Of a stretch of DNA of 64,000 nucleotides, positions 32,443 through 42,468 are shown in pieces. Below the pieces are notes generated by a model that was not told where the DNA came from, searched no databases, and saw only the letters and a list, made by a program, of their open reading frames with translations. Where the stretch lies: the NCBI RefSeq assembly GCF_014901205.1, contig NZ_JACNMU010000003.1:186001-250000 (forward strand). Direction: 5' to 3'. Position numbers and translations under genes: made by a program. The DNA comes from Meridianimarinicoccus sp. MJW13 (GTDB lineage Bacteria > Pseudomonadota > Alphaproteobacteria > Rhodobacterales > Rhodobacteraceae). Each line of letters begins with the position of its first letter. Position 1 is the stretch's first letter.

Positions 32443-32505
32443 AAATGAAACCCATGCTATAGCTTAGACCGGCGGCAAACTGGTCGAAAATTCAGGACCA
32501 CCTCT

Positions 32506-33029
32506 CGGCATCAACCCCATCTATACCTTTGCCGGCACGGATACGCGACCGACGATCAATTTCCCCCCGATTATACAGTTGGCCCTAACCACTTCACATA
32601 GGACCTTAAAATACTCTTTTGGATCTACGATGGATGGGCTATTGAAGAATCTGTCCTAGCATTATTAATTTGATTGCGTCTCAGACGTTTTTTCCGGCTT
32701 GACTCTACGCCCATGAGTCTTTTCGTGGAAGTGGTGGAAATCAAGTCATTGAGCAATCTTCGGGAGACTTGCCGACACCCGATGAACGGTGGCATGCTGC
32801 GCGGATGAAACAGTACGCTGGCTACTTAGTGCGAGGCCTTTTTTTGCCTCCAAGACCCGTCCCAGCTCCGCAGGCGGCAAGACGTTTCGGCAGCCTTCGC
32901 GCCCGCCCCGATCCACCGTGCTTTGACCGAGACTTGGATCGATGAACACCCGCCAAACCATCAGGCCGTGTTGGCCGGTCGCGCGGCTCGCAACCGGCCA
33001 ACAGGCAGGCAGGGCGCGGAGAGTCCTCA
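32506..33029. other. 524-bp spacer between IS3 and the P450 gene
   Basis: No gene could be supported. The first 200 bases are AT-rich and possibly relic sequence. TTGACT at about 32699 may be a -35 element, and an 11-bp inverted repeat lies at 32969-33003. It presumably carries the promoter of the P450/ligase operon. Confidence 0.4.
32969..33003. repeat. 11-bp inverted repeat upstream of the P450 gene
   Basis: TGTTGGCCGGT (32969-32979) and ACCGGCCAACA (32993-33003) are perfect complements with a 13-base spacer, ending 27 bases before the P450 start. It could be a regulator site or a leader mRNA hairpin. Confidence 0.5.
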
Positions 33030-34412
33030 ATGTCTGAACCGGCCAGACACACACCGGTTCCGCGTGTGCCTCGCTGGCAGGGCGTGCGGGATGCCCGGGC
33101 GATGATCGCCAACCCGGTGTCGGTGCTCGCCCGCCACGTCGACCGGCTCGGCCCGAGCTTTCACTACAGTTTCGGCGGCGTGCGCGATGCCCTGATCACA
33201 ACCAATCCGGTCTTCGCCCGCCATGTGCTCAAGACCAACCACAAAAATTTCCACAAATCCGAGATCCAGACCGGGATCATGGCCGAGTTTCTCGGTGAGG
33301 GCCTGCTAACGGACCGCTGGGAAAACTGGCGACCGAAGCGCCAGCGGCTGGCAAAAGCGTTCCACCCACACAGCCTTGACGGCCTCGGCCCGGCGATCGA
33401 GGCGGCGCTTCAGGACGCGCTCCTAGGGCTCGAGGCGCGGGCGGCGGCGGGTCAGGTCTCGTTCAAGGAAGAGGTGACGCTGATCACCTTTGCGATGGCG
33501 GCCCGCTCGTTCTTCGGCATGTCCTTCCCCCTGGACGACATCGGCACCCTGAGCGGATTGATCAAGTCGATCCAGGCGTTCATGACTAAGCTGGTGGTGA
33601 TGCCGTTCCTGCGGCCGTGGTGGCAGCTGAGCGGCGAGTTGGCCCGCCAGCAGCGCGACCGCGCAAGCGGTGATGCGCTGTTGCAGGCGCGGATCGAAGA
33701 ACGGCTGGAGGCCCCGGCTAGCGACACGCCCGATCTGCTCGACCTCCTGCTCGAGATGGCCGATCCCGACACCGACAGCGTCGCGCGACTCACCCTGCCC
33801 CAGGTTTTGGCGGAAGCGATGCAGATTCTCGTGGCCGGGCACGAAACCTCGTCCAACGCCTTCACCTGGCTGATGCTGTTGCTCGATGCCAACCCAAGGG
33901 AGCGCGACATTGTCACCGCTGAGTTTGCCGAAGTGCTTGGGCAACGCGCGCCGGTGTTCTCCGATATCGAGAACCTGCCGCGGACCAATTCGATCGTTGA
34001 GGAGGCGTTGCGGATGTTCCCGCCGTTCTGGATGATCGACCGGGTGGCGCTGGCCGACGACATGATCGCGGGCGTGCCGATCCCGCGTGGCACCACAATC
34101 GTGATATTCCTTTATGGTTTGCACCGCGACCCGACGCTGTGGTCCCAACCCGACCAGTTCCAAACCGACCGGTTCGACAACAGCCTGTGGCAGCACCGCG
34201 AGTTTTTCCACATCCCGTTCGGTGCCGGCCCGCGCCGGTGCATCGGGGTCAATTACGCGAAGCTTCAGATTTTCACTTTGCTCCATCGCTTTGTTGACCA
34301 ATATGACGTCACATTTTTGGACGGAAATACACCCGGCATCGATCCAAAATTCATCCTCAGTCCGCTGGGGCCTGTTCGGGCCCATATCACCCGAAAGCAC
34401 CAGACACAGTGA
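33030..34412 (+). CDS. cytochrome P450
   Basis: A 460-aa soluble P450 with no membrane anchor. The I-helix motif AGHETSSNAFTW is at about residue 270; the ExxR region is IVEEALRMFPPFW; the heme loop FGAGPRRCIGVNYA has the thiolate Cys near residue 403. The fold resembles CYP102/CYP4-like fatty-acid hydroxylases more than classic bacterial camphor types (PFGAGPRRCIG). Its stop overlaps the start of the acyl-ligase gene (GTGA), so the two are coupled, suggesting an acyl chain as substrate. Redox partners are not encoded here. Confidence 0.92.
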   Translation: MSEPARHTPVPRVPRWQGVRDARAMIANPVSVLARHVDRLGPSFHYSFGGVRDALITTNPVFARHVLKTNHKNFHKSEIQTGIMAEFLGEGLLTDRWENWRPKRQRLAKAFHPHSLDGLGPAIEAALQDALLGLEARAAAGQVSFKEEVTLITFAMAARSFFGMSFPLDDIGTLSGLIKSIQAFMTKLVVMPFLRPWWQLSGELARQQRDRASGDALLQARIEERLEAPASDTPDLLDLLLEMADPDTDSVARLTLPQVLAEAMQILVAGHETSSNAFTWLMLLLDANPRERDIVTAEFAEVLGQRAPVFSDIENLPRTNSIVEEALRMFPPFWMIDRVALADDMIAGVPIPRGTTIVIFLYGLHRDPTLWSQPDQFQTDRFDNSLWQHREFFHIPFGAGPRRCIGVNYAKLQIFTLLHRFVDQYDVTFLDGNTPGIDPKFILSPLGPVRAHITRKHQTQ

Positions 34413-37400
34413 ACCTTCCTCCATCGCCGACTGCAAACATCAATGCCATCCTGGAGGATTGGGGCGCGCGCCAGCCGGACCGCCTTCTGTTCGCCTTTCT
34501 CGACGTCCGCGGGGAGACCCTGGAAAACTTCAGCTACGCGGCCTTTGCGCAGCGGGTCGACACAATCGCCGCAGACCTGGCCGCAAACAAGGCGCTAGCA
34601 GTCGGCGACCGGGTAATCCTTGCCTACCAGCCGGGCATCGAGATCATCACCGCGCTCTTCGCCTGCGCCAAGGTTGGCCTCGTTGCCGTGCCGACGCCGC
34701 CGCTCAGCCCGTTCGATTTCGTCGCCTGGACCGGCCGCCTCGATCATATACTCGAAGACAGCGCCGCCGCCGCCTGGCTCGCCTGCAACCGCACTCTGGA
34801 GTTGTTCGAAGAGGGCTGCCACCGTCACACCGACCCGGTGCCGCAGGCCGCTGCCAGGCGACTGCGGGCGCTGCCGGTGATCGACACGACAGCACGCGCC
34901 ACCGACTCGCAGGCGCAGGTGCAACACCGGCCCCACCCGATTGCGTTTCTGCAATACACCTCGGGCTCTACCAGCCACCCCAAGGGAGTCTGTGTGAGCC
35001 ATAAAAACCTGATCGCCAATTGCCGCGCTGTCGTCGATCACGCCCACCCGGTTGCGGTCACCTGGCTGCCACAGCACCACGACATGGGGCTGATCGGGTA
35101 TTTCATTTACATCGCGCTCTCGGGCGGGACGACCTATGGCCTCTCGCCCAAGTCGTTTATCCAGAAGCCGGCGATCTGGCTCGAGCTTTTGTCGCGCTAC
35201 CGGGCGACGGCGACCTCGGTGCCCAATTTCGCGCTTGAACTCTGCCTCAACGAACGCCGTGTGCCCACCACCGACCTCGACCGTTATGATCTGTCGTCGC
35301 TGCGGTTCTTCATGGTCGCCGCCGAACCTGTGTTGCCGGAAAACTTCGAAGCATTCCGCCGCAAGTTCGCCGTCTGCGGACTGAAACACGAGGCGTTCTA
35401 CGTGGCTTTCGGTCTGGCCGAATTCACTCTCGCGGTCACGAGCTATGGCCGCCACGCGGTCTCGGTCGACCGTCGGCATCTTGCCCAGGGGCAGGTGTCG
35501 CTGATCACCGAGACCACCGGCGTCAGCCACGCGCTGCCGTTGATGAGCTGTGGTCGGCCCCTGGGCGATACCGAGATCCGCATCGTAGATGCGGACAGCG
35601 GCATCGAGGTCGCCAAAGGGCACACCGGAGAGATATGGCTGGCGGGCGCGGGGCGCGCGCAGTGCTACTGGCAGAAACCCGAGCTCAGCCGCGACACTTT
35701 CGAAGCAAGGCTGGTCGATGCGCCCGACACCCCGGCAGGTTTCCTGCGTACTGGCGACATTGGCTTCCTCCACGACGGTGAGCTGTTCGTCTGCGGCCGC
35801 CTCAAGGACATGATCATCATCCGCGGCCAGAACATCTATCCAGAAGACATCGAGGCACTGGCGCGGCAGGCACTGCCCGAGTTGCGCCGCAACGGTGTCG
35901 TCGCTTTCGCCTCTGGCGACGACTCCGAGAATGATATCACCTTGGTCGCCGAGGTCGCGCGCGGCCGCGAGATGCCGGACGAGACCGGGATCGTGCGGGC
36001 GATCCGCGAAGGGTTGCAGGTGCCGGTGGCGCGGGTGGTCTTTGTGCCGCCACGCTCGGTTGCGCGGACCAGTTCGGGCAAAGTGCGCCGGGCCCGCACC
36101 CGCGAATTGTTGCAGACCGGCGGGCTCCAGGTTCTGGTTGACACCCGCCATGCGCTCGGCGGGCAGGACACGAAGGGCGCGGCCGACGTCTATGAACTCG
36201 AGCTTCTCAAAGACCGCTATGGCCTGACCGGCGAGGAGGCATTCACTCTGTTCGATGTCGGCATCGACTCACTCGACCTTGTTGTTTTCCTCAATTGGAT
36301 CAAGGATTCGCTGCTTGAGCGCGGCGCGCCGGCGCTGGCCGAACGGGTCAACCCGCGCCTGCTCTCGGCGATCTCGATCCGCGAGCTGTTCAGCATCGCC
36401 CGCCTGTTCGACAGCGCACCCGAAGCCGCCACCGCGATGATGACAGAGTTCTTCGCTCACGCCTTTGAAGCGCAGCTAGACGCCGAACGCGCGAAGATGC
36501 TGGCCGACTGCGCCTACCAGACACCGCGCCACCGCATGCGGGTGCCGACCGACGCACCGGCGCTCGGGACCCTGGTCACCGGCGGCACGGGTTTTCTGGG
36601 CCCGTTCCTGATTGACACGCTGTTGCGTCAGTCCGAGGCCGACCTCCACGTGTTGGTGCGCGGGCGCAACATGACCGATGCCCATCAGCGGCTGGCCCGA
36701 GCGTTTGCCGAAAACATCGCCGACCCACAAAGCCGCTCTGCGTTCGAGAGCCGCGTCCACGTCGTTCTGGGCGACCTCGAACAGCCGCGCCTCGGGCTTG
36801 CGCAGGCAGACTGGGAGCGGCTCGCTGCCGGGATCGACACGATCTGGCACAATGGCGCTCTGGTGAATTACCTGCTCAACTACGACCACATGCGCGAGGC
36901 CAACGTGCAAGGCACCTCGGCTGTGCTCGACCTCTGCTTTGACGGGCGCGCCAAGGTGCTCAACTATGTCTCGACCACTTTCATTTTCGGCTGGGCCTCT
37001 AGGGATTTTCTGTATGAGAGTGACCGCAACGACGGAATGGACAAGCTCGACTTTGGCTACAGCCAGTCGAAATGGGTTGCCGAGCAAAAGGTCTTTTCGG
37101 CGATGGAGCAGGGTCTCCGAGCGCGGGTGTTCCGCCCGGCGCTGATCACCCCGGCGCTGAGCGGCGGAGGCGGCAATCTCGACATCACCATTCGACTCCT
37201 GAGTTTCATGATCAAACATGGGCTCGGGGTCACGGCAGGCAACCAGGTCAGCTTCATGCCCGCCGATGTGACCGCCGACAATATGGTCGCCATTGCCGGG
37301 CTCGACGATACGCTGGGCCAGAGCTTCCACGTCGTGCGCGACGCGCTCGAAACCATGTCGATGATCACAGAGCTGATCGGCAGCGAAATCGGCAGCGAGT

Positions 37401-37651
37401 TCGACATGTTCGACCTGCCCGATTTCGTGCCGGAGGTGATCCGCCGATGCACCCGCGCCGACCCTATCTATCCGCTCCTAGACTTTCTCGTGGATTCAGT
37501 CGACAACATTTCGTCAATGGAGTTCAAGCGCTACAACAGTAACGCCTACCGCGCAGCGCGCGACCGCTCGTCGATGGGCCGTGCGGATCCTCCGCTGGAG
37601 GAGATCATTTGCGGAATAATGAAGTTCATTGCTTCCAGGAAGCTTTGTTGA
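34409..37651 (+). CDS. fatty-acyl-AMP ligase / acyl carrier / thioester reductase tridomain protein
   Basis: 1080 aa. Residues 10-590 are an ANL adenylation domain of FAAL type: YTSGSTSHPKGVCVSHKNL near 182, WLPQHHDMGLIGYF near 218 and GRLKDMIIIRGQNIYPEDIE. A carrier domain follows, with phosphopantetheine Ser in FDVGIDSLDLVVF near 620. Residues 720-1080 form a thioester-reductase domain with TLVTGGTGFLGPFLIDTLL (NADPH) and catalytic YSQSKWVAEQ. It should activate a free fatty acid, load it, and release it reductively as aldehyde or alcohol, as in carboxylic acid reductases. GTG start overlapping the P450 stop. Confidence 0.93.
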   Translation: MNLPPSPTANINAILEDWGARQPDRLLFAFLDVRGETLENFSYAAFAQRVDTIAADLAANKALAVGDRVILAYQPGIEIITALFACAKVGLVAVPTPPLSPFDFVAWTGRLDHILEDSAAAAWLACNRTLELFEEGCHRHTDPVPQAAARRLRALPVIDTTARATDSQAQVQHRPHPIAFLQYTSGSTSHPKGVCVSHKNLIANCRAVVDHAHPVAVTWLPQHHDMGLIGYFIYIALSGGTTYGLSPKSFIQKPAIWLELLSRYRATATSVPNFALELCLNERRVPTTDLDRYDLSSLRFFMVAAEPVLPENFEAFRRKFAVCGLKHEAFYVAFGLAEFTLAVTSYGRHAVSVDRRHLAQGQVSLITETTGVSHALPLMSCGRPLGDTEIRIVDADSGIEVAKGHTGEIWLAGAGRAQCYWQKPELSRDTFEARLVDAPDTPAGFLRTGDIGFLHDGELFVCGRLKDMIIIRGQNIYPEDIEALARQALPELRRNGVVAFASGDDSENDITLVAEVARGREMPDETGIVRAIREGLQVPVARVVFVPPRSVARTSSGKVRRARTRELLQTGGLQVLVDTRHALGGQDTKGAADVYELELLKDRYGLTGEEAFTLFDVGIDSLDLVVFLNWIKDSLLERGAPALAERVNPRLLSAISIRELFSIARLFDSAPEAATAMMTEFFAHAFEAQLDAERAKMLADCAYQTPRHRMRVPTDAPALGTLVTGGTGFLGPFLIDTLLRQSEADLHVLVRGRNMTDAHQRLARAFAENIADPQSRSAFESRVHVVLGDLEQPRLGLAQADWERLAAGIDTIWHNGALVNYLLNYDHMREANVQGTSAVLDLCFDGRAKVLNYVSTTFIFGWASRDFLYESDRNDGMDKLDFGYSQSKWVAEQKVFSAMEQGLRARVFRPALITPALSGGGGNLDITIRLLSFMIKHGLGVTAGNQVSFMPADVTADNMVAIAGLDDTLGQSFHVVRDALETMSMITELIGSEIGSEFDMFDLPDFVPEVIRRCTRADPIYPLLDFLVDSVDNISSMEFKRYNSNAYRAARDRSSMGRADPPLEEIICGIMKFIASRKLC

Positions 37652-37716
37652 AGCGAGCATCGATCGCACGTTAGATGGCCACCTCGCAATAAAGCGGGTT
37701 TTTCAAAGGATCGTGA

Positions 37717-39300
37717 ATGAATGAAAGTTATAAGACACAGAACCAGAGCCACAGCGGATCGTTTGTAGTATGGCGCATTCGATCGAATGAACGACCGTCT
37801 GGGCGGATTTCGATTGTCGCCACCCTTCAGACAGTTTGCGCGGTTGCAATCACTTGGCTCAGCATCGGTATCACAGAAAATTTGGTTCTAGCCCTTACTG
37901 GATTGGTTGCTGTTTGCCTTGTTCTTATCAGAAGCGAGAAATCGGTGAGACTCGGCGCAGAGATTTATTCCTCGTACTGGAATAGTCCATGGGTGGAATT
38001 GGTGTCTGTGAAGGCAATATTGATTGCGGTGCTTCCATCAATTGGGTCTGGCCTATTCTGCGCCTTATACTTTATCTACTTTTCATCTACACACGCTTGG
38101 TCGCTTGAATTCTTACACTACATTTTTATTGGTATTTTTTCTATCAATATTGGTTTGGCCATTGCTACAACGATCTCGGTCCGAATTCCTAGGCCCCTAA
38201 CATACGCCACAACAACTGCATCAGTGATCGCTAACTTCTTCGCATCCATGCAATATATGCCGGACGCTGTATTACCGGTCGTGATTGGGATGGTGTTGGC
38301 GATCGCTTCCTCGCTGCTGCCTCTAAGAGGTCAACCGGGCACCGAACGAACCCGAGCCAATATTCATGCACGTGCGATTGGAACATCTGGGCCGTCGCCG
38401 ACCGAGGGTATCGGCTTGCTGCCATATGCAATGCTCGGCCTAGGCTTTTGCGGCGGGCTACTACTAAGAGCATTCCTCACGAGAATGTATGCGTCATTAC
38501 GTTTCTTACCTGACGGAATAAGATCGTTGCCAAGGAACTTCTTGTTCGCGACGCTTCAGCAGAGTGCATTCTCGCCTCCAGAATTAGTCCCGGGACTTGG
38601 TCGAATCGAACCAATATTTGAATTTAAAAATGCCGTTAGAGCCTTCTTTGTTAAAAGTGCGTTGGGTGATCTTGTATTGGGCTTCTTTGTAAGTGCGGTG
38701 GTGTTCGCTCCAGCAATCGTTTACAGATTAATCATCAAATCGACATCATGGTTCTACTGTCTTTTAGTTTACGTCGTCTACCTTCCCAAAAAAATGCAAA
38801 CTTCCCAAGGCCGTTCAATATTTGCTCTAAGCCAGACTGCAAAAGTCTACGAATGGGTACGGTTGATAGTTTCCCTATTTTCCTTAACCGTTGCCATACT
38901 TTCACTCTTGTCGCCCGAAACGGTTCAAGAAGTTATATCCGCATCACGGCTGGGAGATATGCCATTGACAGTTTTTAGCCTATTTTTGGTCCTGGATTTT
39001 TCCCAGATCCAACCTTGGCACCCTATTGCTCTTGCTGTATCAGTCTTGACGGTCTTTCTATTTTTCAACCTTGATTCAATAAGTAAGGAGTTGAAGGCTG
39101 GTGCCGAAATCTCATCCATTGACCGCCGGGTGTTTATTTCGATTTCTCTCACCAGGCTACGCAGCCTATTGGTTTCTATTTGGCTGGTCGTAGGATTTAT
39201 TTACTTCGTGGAGTATGCATATGACACTTGTCGGCTATCCGAATGGATTTCCAACCATGTAGCTGGAGTTTTTGGACCAAACGGTTGCTACTCAAGTTAA
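37717..39300 (+). CDS. polytopic membrane protein of unknown function
   Basis: A 527-aa hydrophobic protein with about ten likely membrane spans, for example TVCAVAITWLSIGI, LVLALTGLVAVCLVLI and LHYIFIGIFSINIGLAIATTISV. There is a soluble loop around residues 210-230. AAAGGA lies seven bases before the ATG. It is far lower in GC than the P450/ligase genes, suggesting separate acquisition. No transporter or enzyme motif is recognised. Placed 65 bases after the ligase gene, it could be an exporter or a lipid-modifying membrane protein. Confidence 0.6.
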   Translation: MNESYKTQNQSHSGSFVVWRIRSNERPSGRISIVATLQTVCAVAITWLSIGITENLVLALTGLVAVCLVLIRSEKSVRLGAEIYSSYWNSPWVELVSVKAILIAVLPSIGSGLFCALYFIYFSSTHAWSLEFLHYIFIGIFSINIGLAIATTISVRIPRPLTYATTTASVIANFFASMQYMPDAVLPVVIGMVLAIASSLLPLRGQPGTERTRANIHARAIGTSGPSPTEGIGLLPYAMLGLGFCGGLLLRAFLTRMYASLRFLPDGIRSLPRNFLFATLQQSAFSPPELVPGLGRIEPIFEFKNAVRAFFVKSALGDLVLGFFVSAVVFAPAIVYRLIIKSTSWFYCLLVYVVYLPKKMQTSQGRSIFALSQTAKVYEWVRLIVSLFSLTVAILSLLSPETVQEVISASRLGDMPLTVFSLFLVLDFSQIQPWHPIALAVSVLTVFLFFNLDSISKELKAGAEISSIDRRVFISISLTRLRSLLVSIWLVVGFIYFVEYAYDTCRLSEWISNHVAGVFGPNGCYSS

Positions 39301-39469
39301 GCGCGCAACGATCTGAAAAGTCTTCCAAAGAAAAATTCAATGGCGCATCCCAGAGTGTACCCGCCATATCGAATCGCCCTTCACCGCGGTTTACTATCTC
39401 AGATGCCTTTCAATTATCTTGTTGTTGATGTTAAGGAGTGCAACTATGCATCGGCTAGGATAATATCCT

Positions 39470-39802
39470 TTACGTGAGCGCGGCAATTCCGACAACAATG
39501 GTAAGATAAGACAGACACCACATAATGATCGGACCCGATGCACCTTTAAATTTCAAAGCAAGAATGTCCAATTCTATTTGACCAACGAACTCACTAAAAA
39601 GAACAACAAGTGCGGTTGAAGCTCCAGCAGCAAGAGGCAACCCAATAAGAGCAACAAAGAAATTCTCAAACACGACATCGAAATTTAAGGTGATTGACCA
39701 ATAGGCAAATAAGACCCATATAGTTGCCAAGCCGGCCGTCGCTAAAACAAAAATTGTGCCAACCACCCAAATAATCACATTTTTTTGTGTCTCACTCAAC
39801 AT
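39470..39802 (-). CDS. small membrane protein, three TM segments
   Basis: A 110-aa protein with spans VIIWVVGTIFVLATAGLATI, FFVALIGLPLAAGASTALVVLF and IIMWCLSYLTIVVGIAAL. AT-rich like the convergent 527-aa membrane protein. No family is recognised. It ends the minus-strand gene run 41 bases downstream of the Baeyer-Villiger-like gene's stop but is probably transcribed separately. Confidence 0.55.
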   Translation of the reverse strand: MLSETQKNVIIWVVGTIFVLATAGLATIWVLFAYWSITLNFDVVFENFFVALIGLPLAAGASTALVVLFSEFVGQIELDILALKFKGASGPIIMWCLSYLTIVVGIAALT

Positions 39803-39842
39803 CTAACTGCTCTCCTACAAAGATGGATTGATGCGACAATAA

Positions 39843-41318
39843 CTAAAATTTCTGTACATTGAAATCCGTCCCATCAAAGCTGAGCATATGGCGGCGATAG
39901 TCCTCGCACAGCCCTGGAAAAATCGCCCGGTTCACTCCGTGCGCATCGACATACCAGCTGTTGCAGGCCGCGCCCCCCCAGACCGTATTGGCGAGTTCGG
40001 CCTGCACCCAAGCATTGTAGCCGTCCTGCCGGTCGCGCGGCAGGTCGAGGGCGGCGGGGGCCGTCAGAGTGTTGAGCCGGTCGAGATATGCCAGCACGTA
40101 GCGCAGTTGCGATTCGACGAAATGCACCGCCGAGGAATGCCCGAGCCCGCCATTGGGGCCGAGCAGGTAGGCAAAGTTGGGAAACCCGGCCACCACCGTG
40201 CCACGGTAGGCCTGCGGCCCCTCGCGCTGCCACAGCCCAGCCAGCTCCACCCCCTCGGCATTGACCACCGGCAGCAGGTCGGCCGGGTCGGTAACGTGAA
40301 AGCCGGTCGCCCAGATCACCGCGTCGACATCGGCCCGCCGGCCGTCGGCGCAGATCACACCGGCCGCGTCGAGCCGGTCGAGCGCGGAATCGATGAGCGT
40401 CACGTTCGGGCGGTTGAAAGTGGAGAGGTAGTCTTCAGACAGCACCGCGCGCTTGCATCCGATCCGGTCGCTGGGGGTGAGGCGCCGGCGCAGCTCCGGG
40501 TCTCGCACCTCGCGCCACCGCTTGAAGCGCGCGGCGCCGGTGAGCGCGCCATAGGCGAGCCCCTTGTGCAGGTAGGCATGGCCAAAGAACTCGAGCTTCC
40601 AGTAATGAAAGGCGCGACCCAGCCGGTGCAGCGCTGGCAGGCGGCGGTAAAGCGCACGCTCAGCGGCGGTAAACCGGCGCTCGCCGCGCGGCAATATCCA
40701 GGCCGGGCTGCGCTGCACCACGTAGAGCTGTTCCGCGTCGCGGGCGATCTCGGGCACGATCTGGATCGCGCTCGCCCCGGTGCCGATCACGGCGACCCGC
40801 TTGCCCGCGAAATCGGCGCCCGGGCCCCAGCGCGCCGAGTGCAGCTGCAGGCCGCCATAGCTCTCGCGGCCGGGAATGTTGGGAATGCGCGGACGGCTCA
40901 ACGGCCCAAACGCCACGATCAGAGCCCGGGCAGTGACTGCGGCGCGACCAAAGATCTTGAGCCGCCACAACCCTTTTGCGGCATCGAACCGGGCTTCGGT
41001 CACGTCGTGCCCAAAGCGAAAGTGGTCGGCAAGACCGGGCTCGGCGCTCACCTGCCTGAGATAGGCGAGGATCTCGGGCTGCGGGGCAAAATTGCGGCTC
41101 CATCCGGGGTTGGGCCGGGCAGCCAGTTCATAGAGTTGCGACGGCACATCGCAGCGGCAGCCGGGGTAGATGTTGTCGCGCCAGACCCCGCCGACCCCTG
41201 CGGCCCGCTCGAACACCGCGAAGCGCTGCCGCCCCGCGTCTTTCAGCGCGATCGCCGCGGCGATGCCGCTGAAGCCTGCGCCGATCACGGCGATATCGAG
41301 GTCAGCGGCTGTCGGCAT
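39843..41318 (-). CDS. Baeyer-Villiger-like flavin monooxygenase
   Basis: 491 aa from ATG 41318, which lies 17 bases inside the methyltransferase 3' end. FAD motif IAVIGAGFSGIAAAIALKDAG, the NADPH motif VAVIGTGASAIQIVPEIA, and between them YGGLQLHSARWG, which matches the Baeyer-Villiger fingerprint FxGxxxHxxxW except Tyr for Phe and Gly at the last position. VIWATGFHV is the distal motif. Such enzymes oxidise ketones or aldehydes to esters or heteroatoms using NADPH and O2. Last gene of a tightly packed four-gene run. Confidence 0.85.
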   Translation of the reverse strand: MPTAADLDIAVIGAGFSGIAAAIALKDAGRQRFAVFERAAGVGGVWRDNIYPGCRCDVPSQLYELAARPNPGWSRNFAPQPEILAYLRQVSAEPGLADHFRFGHDVTEARFDAAKGLWRLKIFGRAAVTARALIVAFGPLSRPRIPNIPGRESYGGLQLHSARWGPGADFAGKRVAVIGTGASAIQIVPEIARDAEQLYVVQRSPAWILPRGERRFTAAERALYRRLPALHRLGRAFHYWKLEFFGHAYLHKGLAYGALTGAARFKRWREVRDPELRRRLTPSDRIGCKRAVLSEDYLSTFNRPNVTLIDSALDRLDAAGVICADGRRADVDAVIWATGFHVTDPADLLPVVNAEGVELAGLWQREGPQAYRGTVVAGFPNFAYLLGPNGGLGHSSAVHFVESQLRYVLAYLDRLNTLTAPAALDLPRDRQDGYNAWVQAELANTVWGGAACNSWYVDAHGVNRAIFPGLCEDYRRHMLSFDGTDFNVQKF

Positions 41319-42468
41319 GCGGATAGGTCGCTCCAGTGCGGGAAATGTCCAAACAGGTAATGCCGTCCCTGGAGAACACAAACTGCCACAGGTGGCACAG
41401 CCGTGAGGTGAAGATGCCCTGGCTGATCTGCAGGTAGAACCGCCACATGCGGTAGAACCGCTGATCGAAATCGGCTTCGATCTGCGGCCAGTTGGTGACG
41501 AACCTGCGGTCCCATTCCGCCAGCGTGCGGGCATAATCGCCGTCGAGGTGGTGCGCGGCCTCGGCCACGAACAGCCCCTCGGCGGCCTTGTAGACCTGCG
41601 CCAGCGACGGCAGCTCGCCGTTGGGAAAAATGTAGGTGTTAAGCCAGCGCGATTGCGCCGCCTCGATCGGGGTGTTCGAGACGATGCTGTGCAGCAGGAA
41701 CAGGCCGTCGGGTTTCAGCACCCGCTCGACAGTCTGCATGAAGGTACGGAAGTATTTCTGCCCAACCGCCTCGAACATGGCGATCGACACGACCCGGTCA
41801 TAGCTGCCGCTCACGTCGCGGTAGTCCATAAGCTCAAAACGCACCGGCAGGCCGACACTGCGTTCCCGCGCCCAGGCGAGTTGCTCCTTCGAGACAGTGA
41901 TCCCAACCACCTCGGCGCCGTAGTGTTCAGCGGCATGGCGGGCCCAGCCGCCCCAGCCGCAGCCGATCTCCAGCACCTTCATTCCCGGCTTCAGGTCGAG
42001 CTTGCGGCAGATCAGGTCGAGCTTGGCCCGCTGCGCCTCCTCCAGGGTCTGCGCCTCGTGCCAATAGGCGCAGCTGTAGCTCATCGTATCGTCGAGAAAG
42101 GCTGCGAACAGGTCGTTGGAGAGGTCGTAATGCGCCTCGCCCACCTCGTAGGCGAGTGCCTTGCGCCCGACCCCCTTCAGCCGCTGCCTGAGATAGTAGC
42201 CCACGAAGCGCGGGTCGCGGACCGACTCTTGGTGCAGGTTGGCGCGGATGAACCGGGCCGACATCTCGTCGATCTGCTCGCAGTCCCACCAGCCCTCCAT
42301 GTAGGCCTCGCCGATGCCGAGCTGCCCGTAGCGGATCATCCTGTCGAAGAAGCGCGGATCGTGCACCCTGATGTCCCAGGGGCGGTCGCCGTTCACGTGC
42401 ACGTCGGCGCTGGCCATCAGCTCAGTCACGAGTGCTTCGGCCCGACTTGAACGGGAAGTGGCGGTCAT
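41302..42468 (-). CDS. cyclopropane-fatty-acyl-phospholipid synthase-type SAM methyltransferase
   Basis: 388 aa from ATG 42468, which shares its A with the desaturase stop (TAATG). N-terminal lipid-binding segment (GQLGIGEAYMEGWWDCEQID), then HYDLSNDLFAAFLDDTMSYSCAYW, SAM-binding VLEIGCGWGGWARHAAEHYG, and IAMFEAVGQKYF. The family transfers a methylene or methyl group from SAM to an acyl-chain double bond, giving cyclopropane or methyl-branched chains. Immediately after a desaturase, it probably modifies the double bond that enzyme makes. Typical length. Confidence 0.9.
   Translation of the reverse strand: MTATSRSSRAEALVTELMASADVHVNGDRPWDIRVHDPRFFDRMIRYGQLGIGEAYMEGWWDCEQIDEMSARFIRANLHQESVRDPRFVGYYLRQRLKGVGRKALAYEVGEAHYDLSNDLFAAFLDDTMSYSCAYWHEAQTLEEAQRAKLDLICRKLDLKPGMKVLEIGCGWGGWARHAAEHYGAEVVGITVSKEQLAWARERSVGLPVRFELMDYRDVSGSYDRVVSIAMFEAVGQKYFRTFMQTVERVLKPDGLFLLHSIVSNTPIEAAQSRWLNTYIFPNGELPSLAQVYKAAEGLFVAEAAHHLDGDYARTLAEWDRRFVTNWPQIEADFDQRFYRMWRFYLQISQGIFTSRLCHLWQFVFSRDGITCLDISRTGATYPHADSR

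Larger units (their letters stand above)
31242..32505 (+). mobile_element. IS3-family insertion sequence (about 1.26 kb)
   Basis: Imperfect terminal inverted repeats: AGAGGTGGTC followed by CAGGATTTCGGACCAGTT on the left, and the complement on the right end of AGAGGTGGTCCTGAATTTTC then GACCAGTT. It contains orfA and orfB in the -1-like overlapping arrangement. I did not find a convincing target duplication. Confidence 0.8.
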
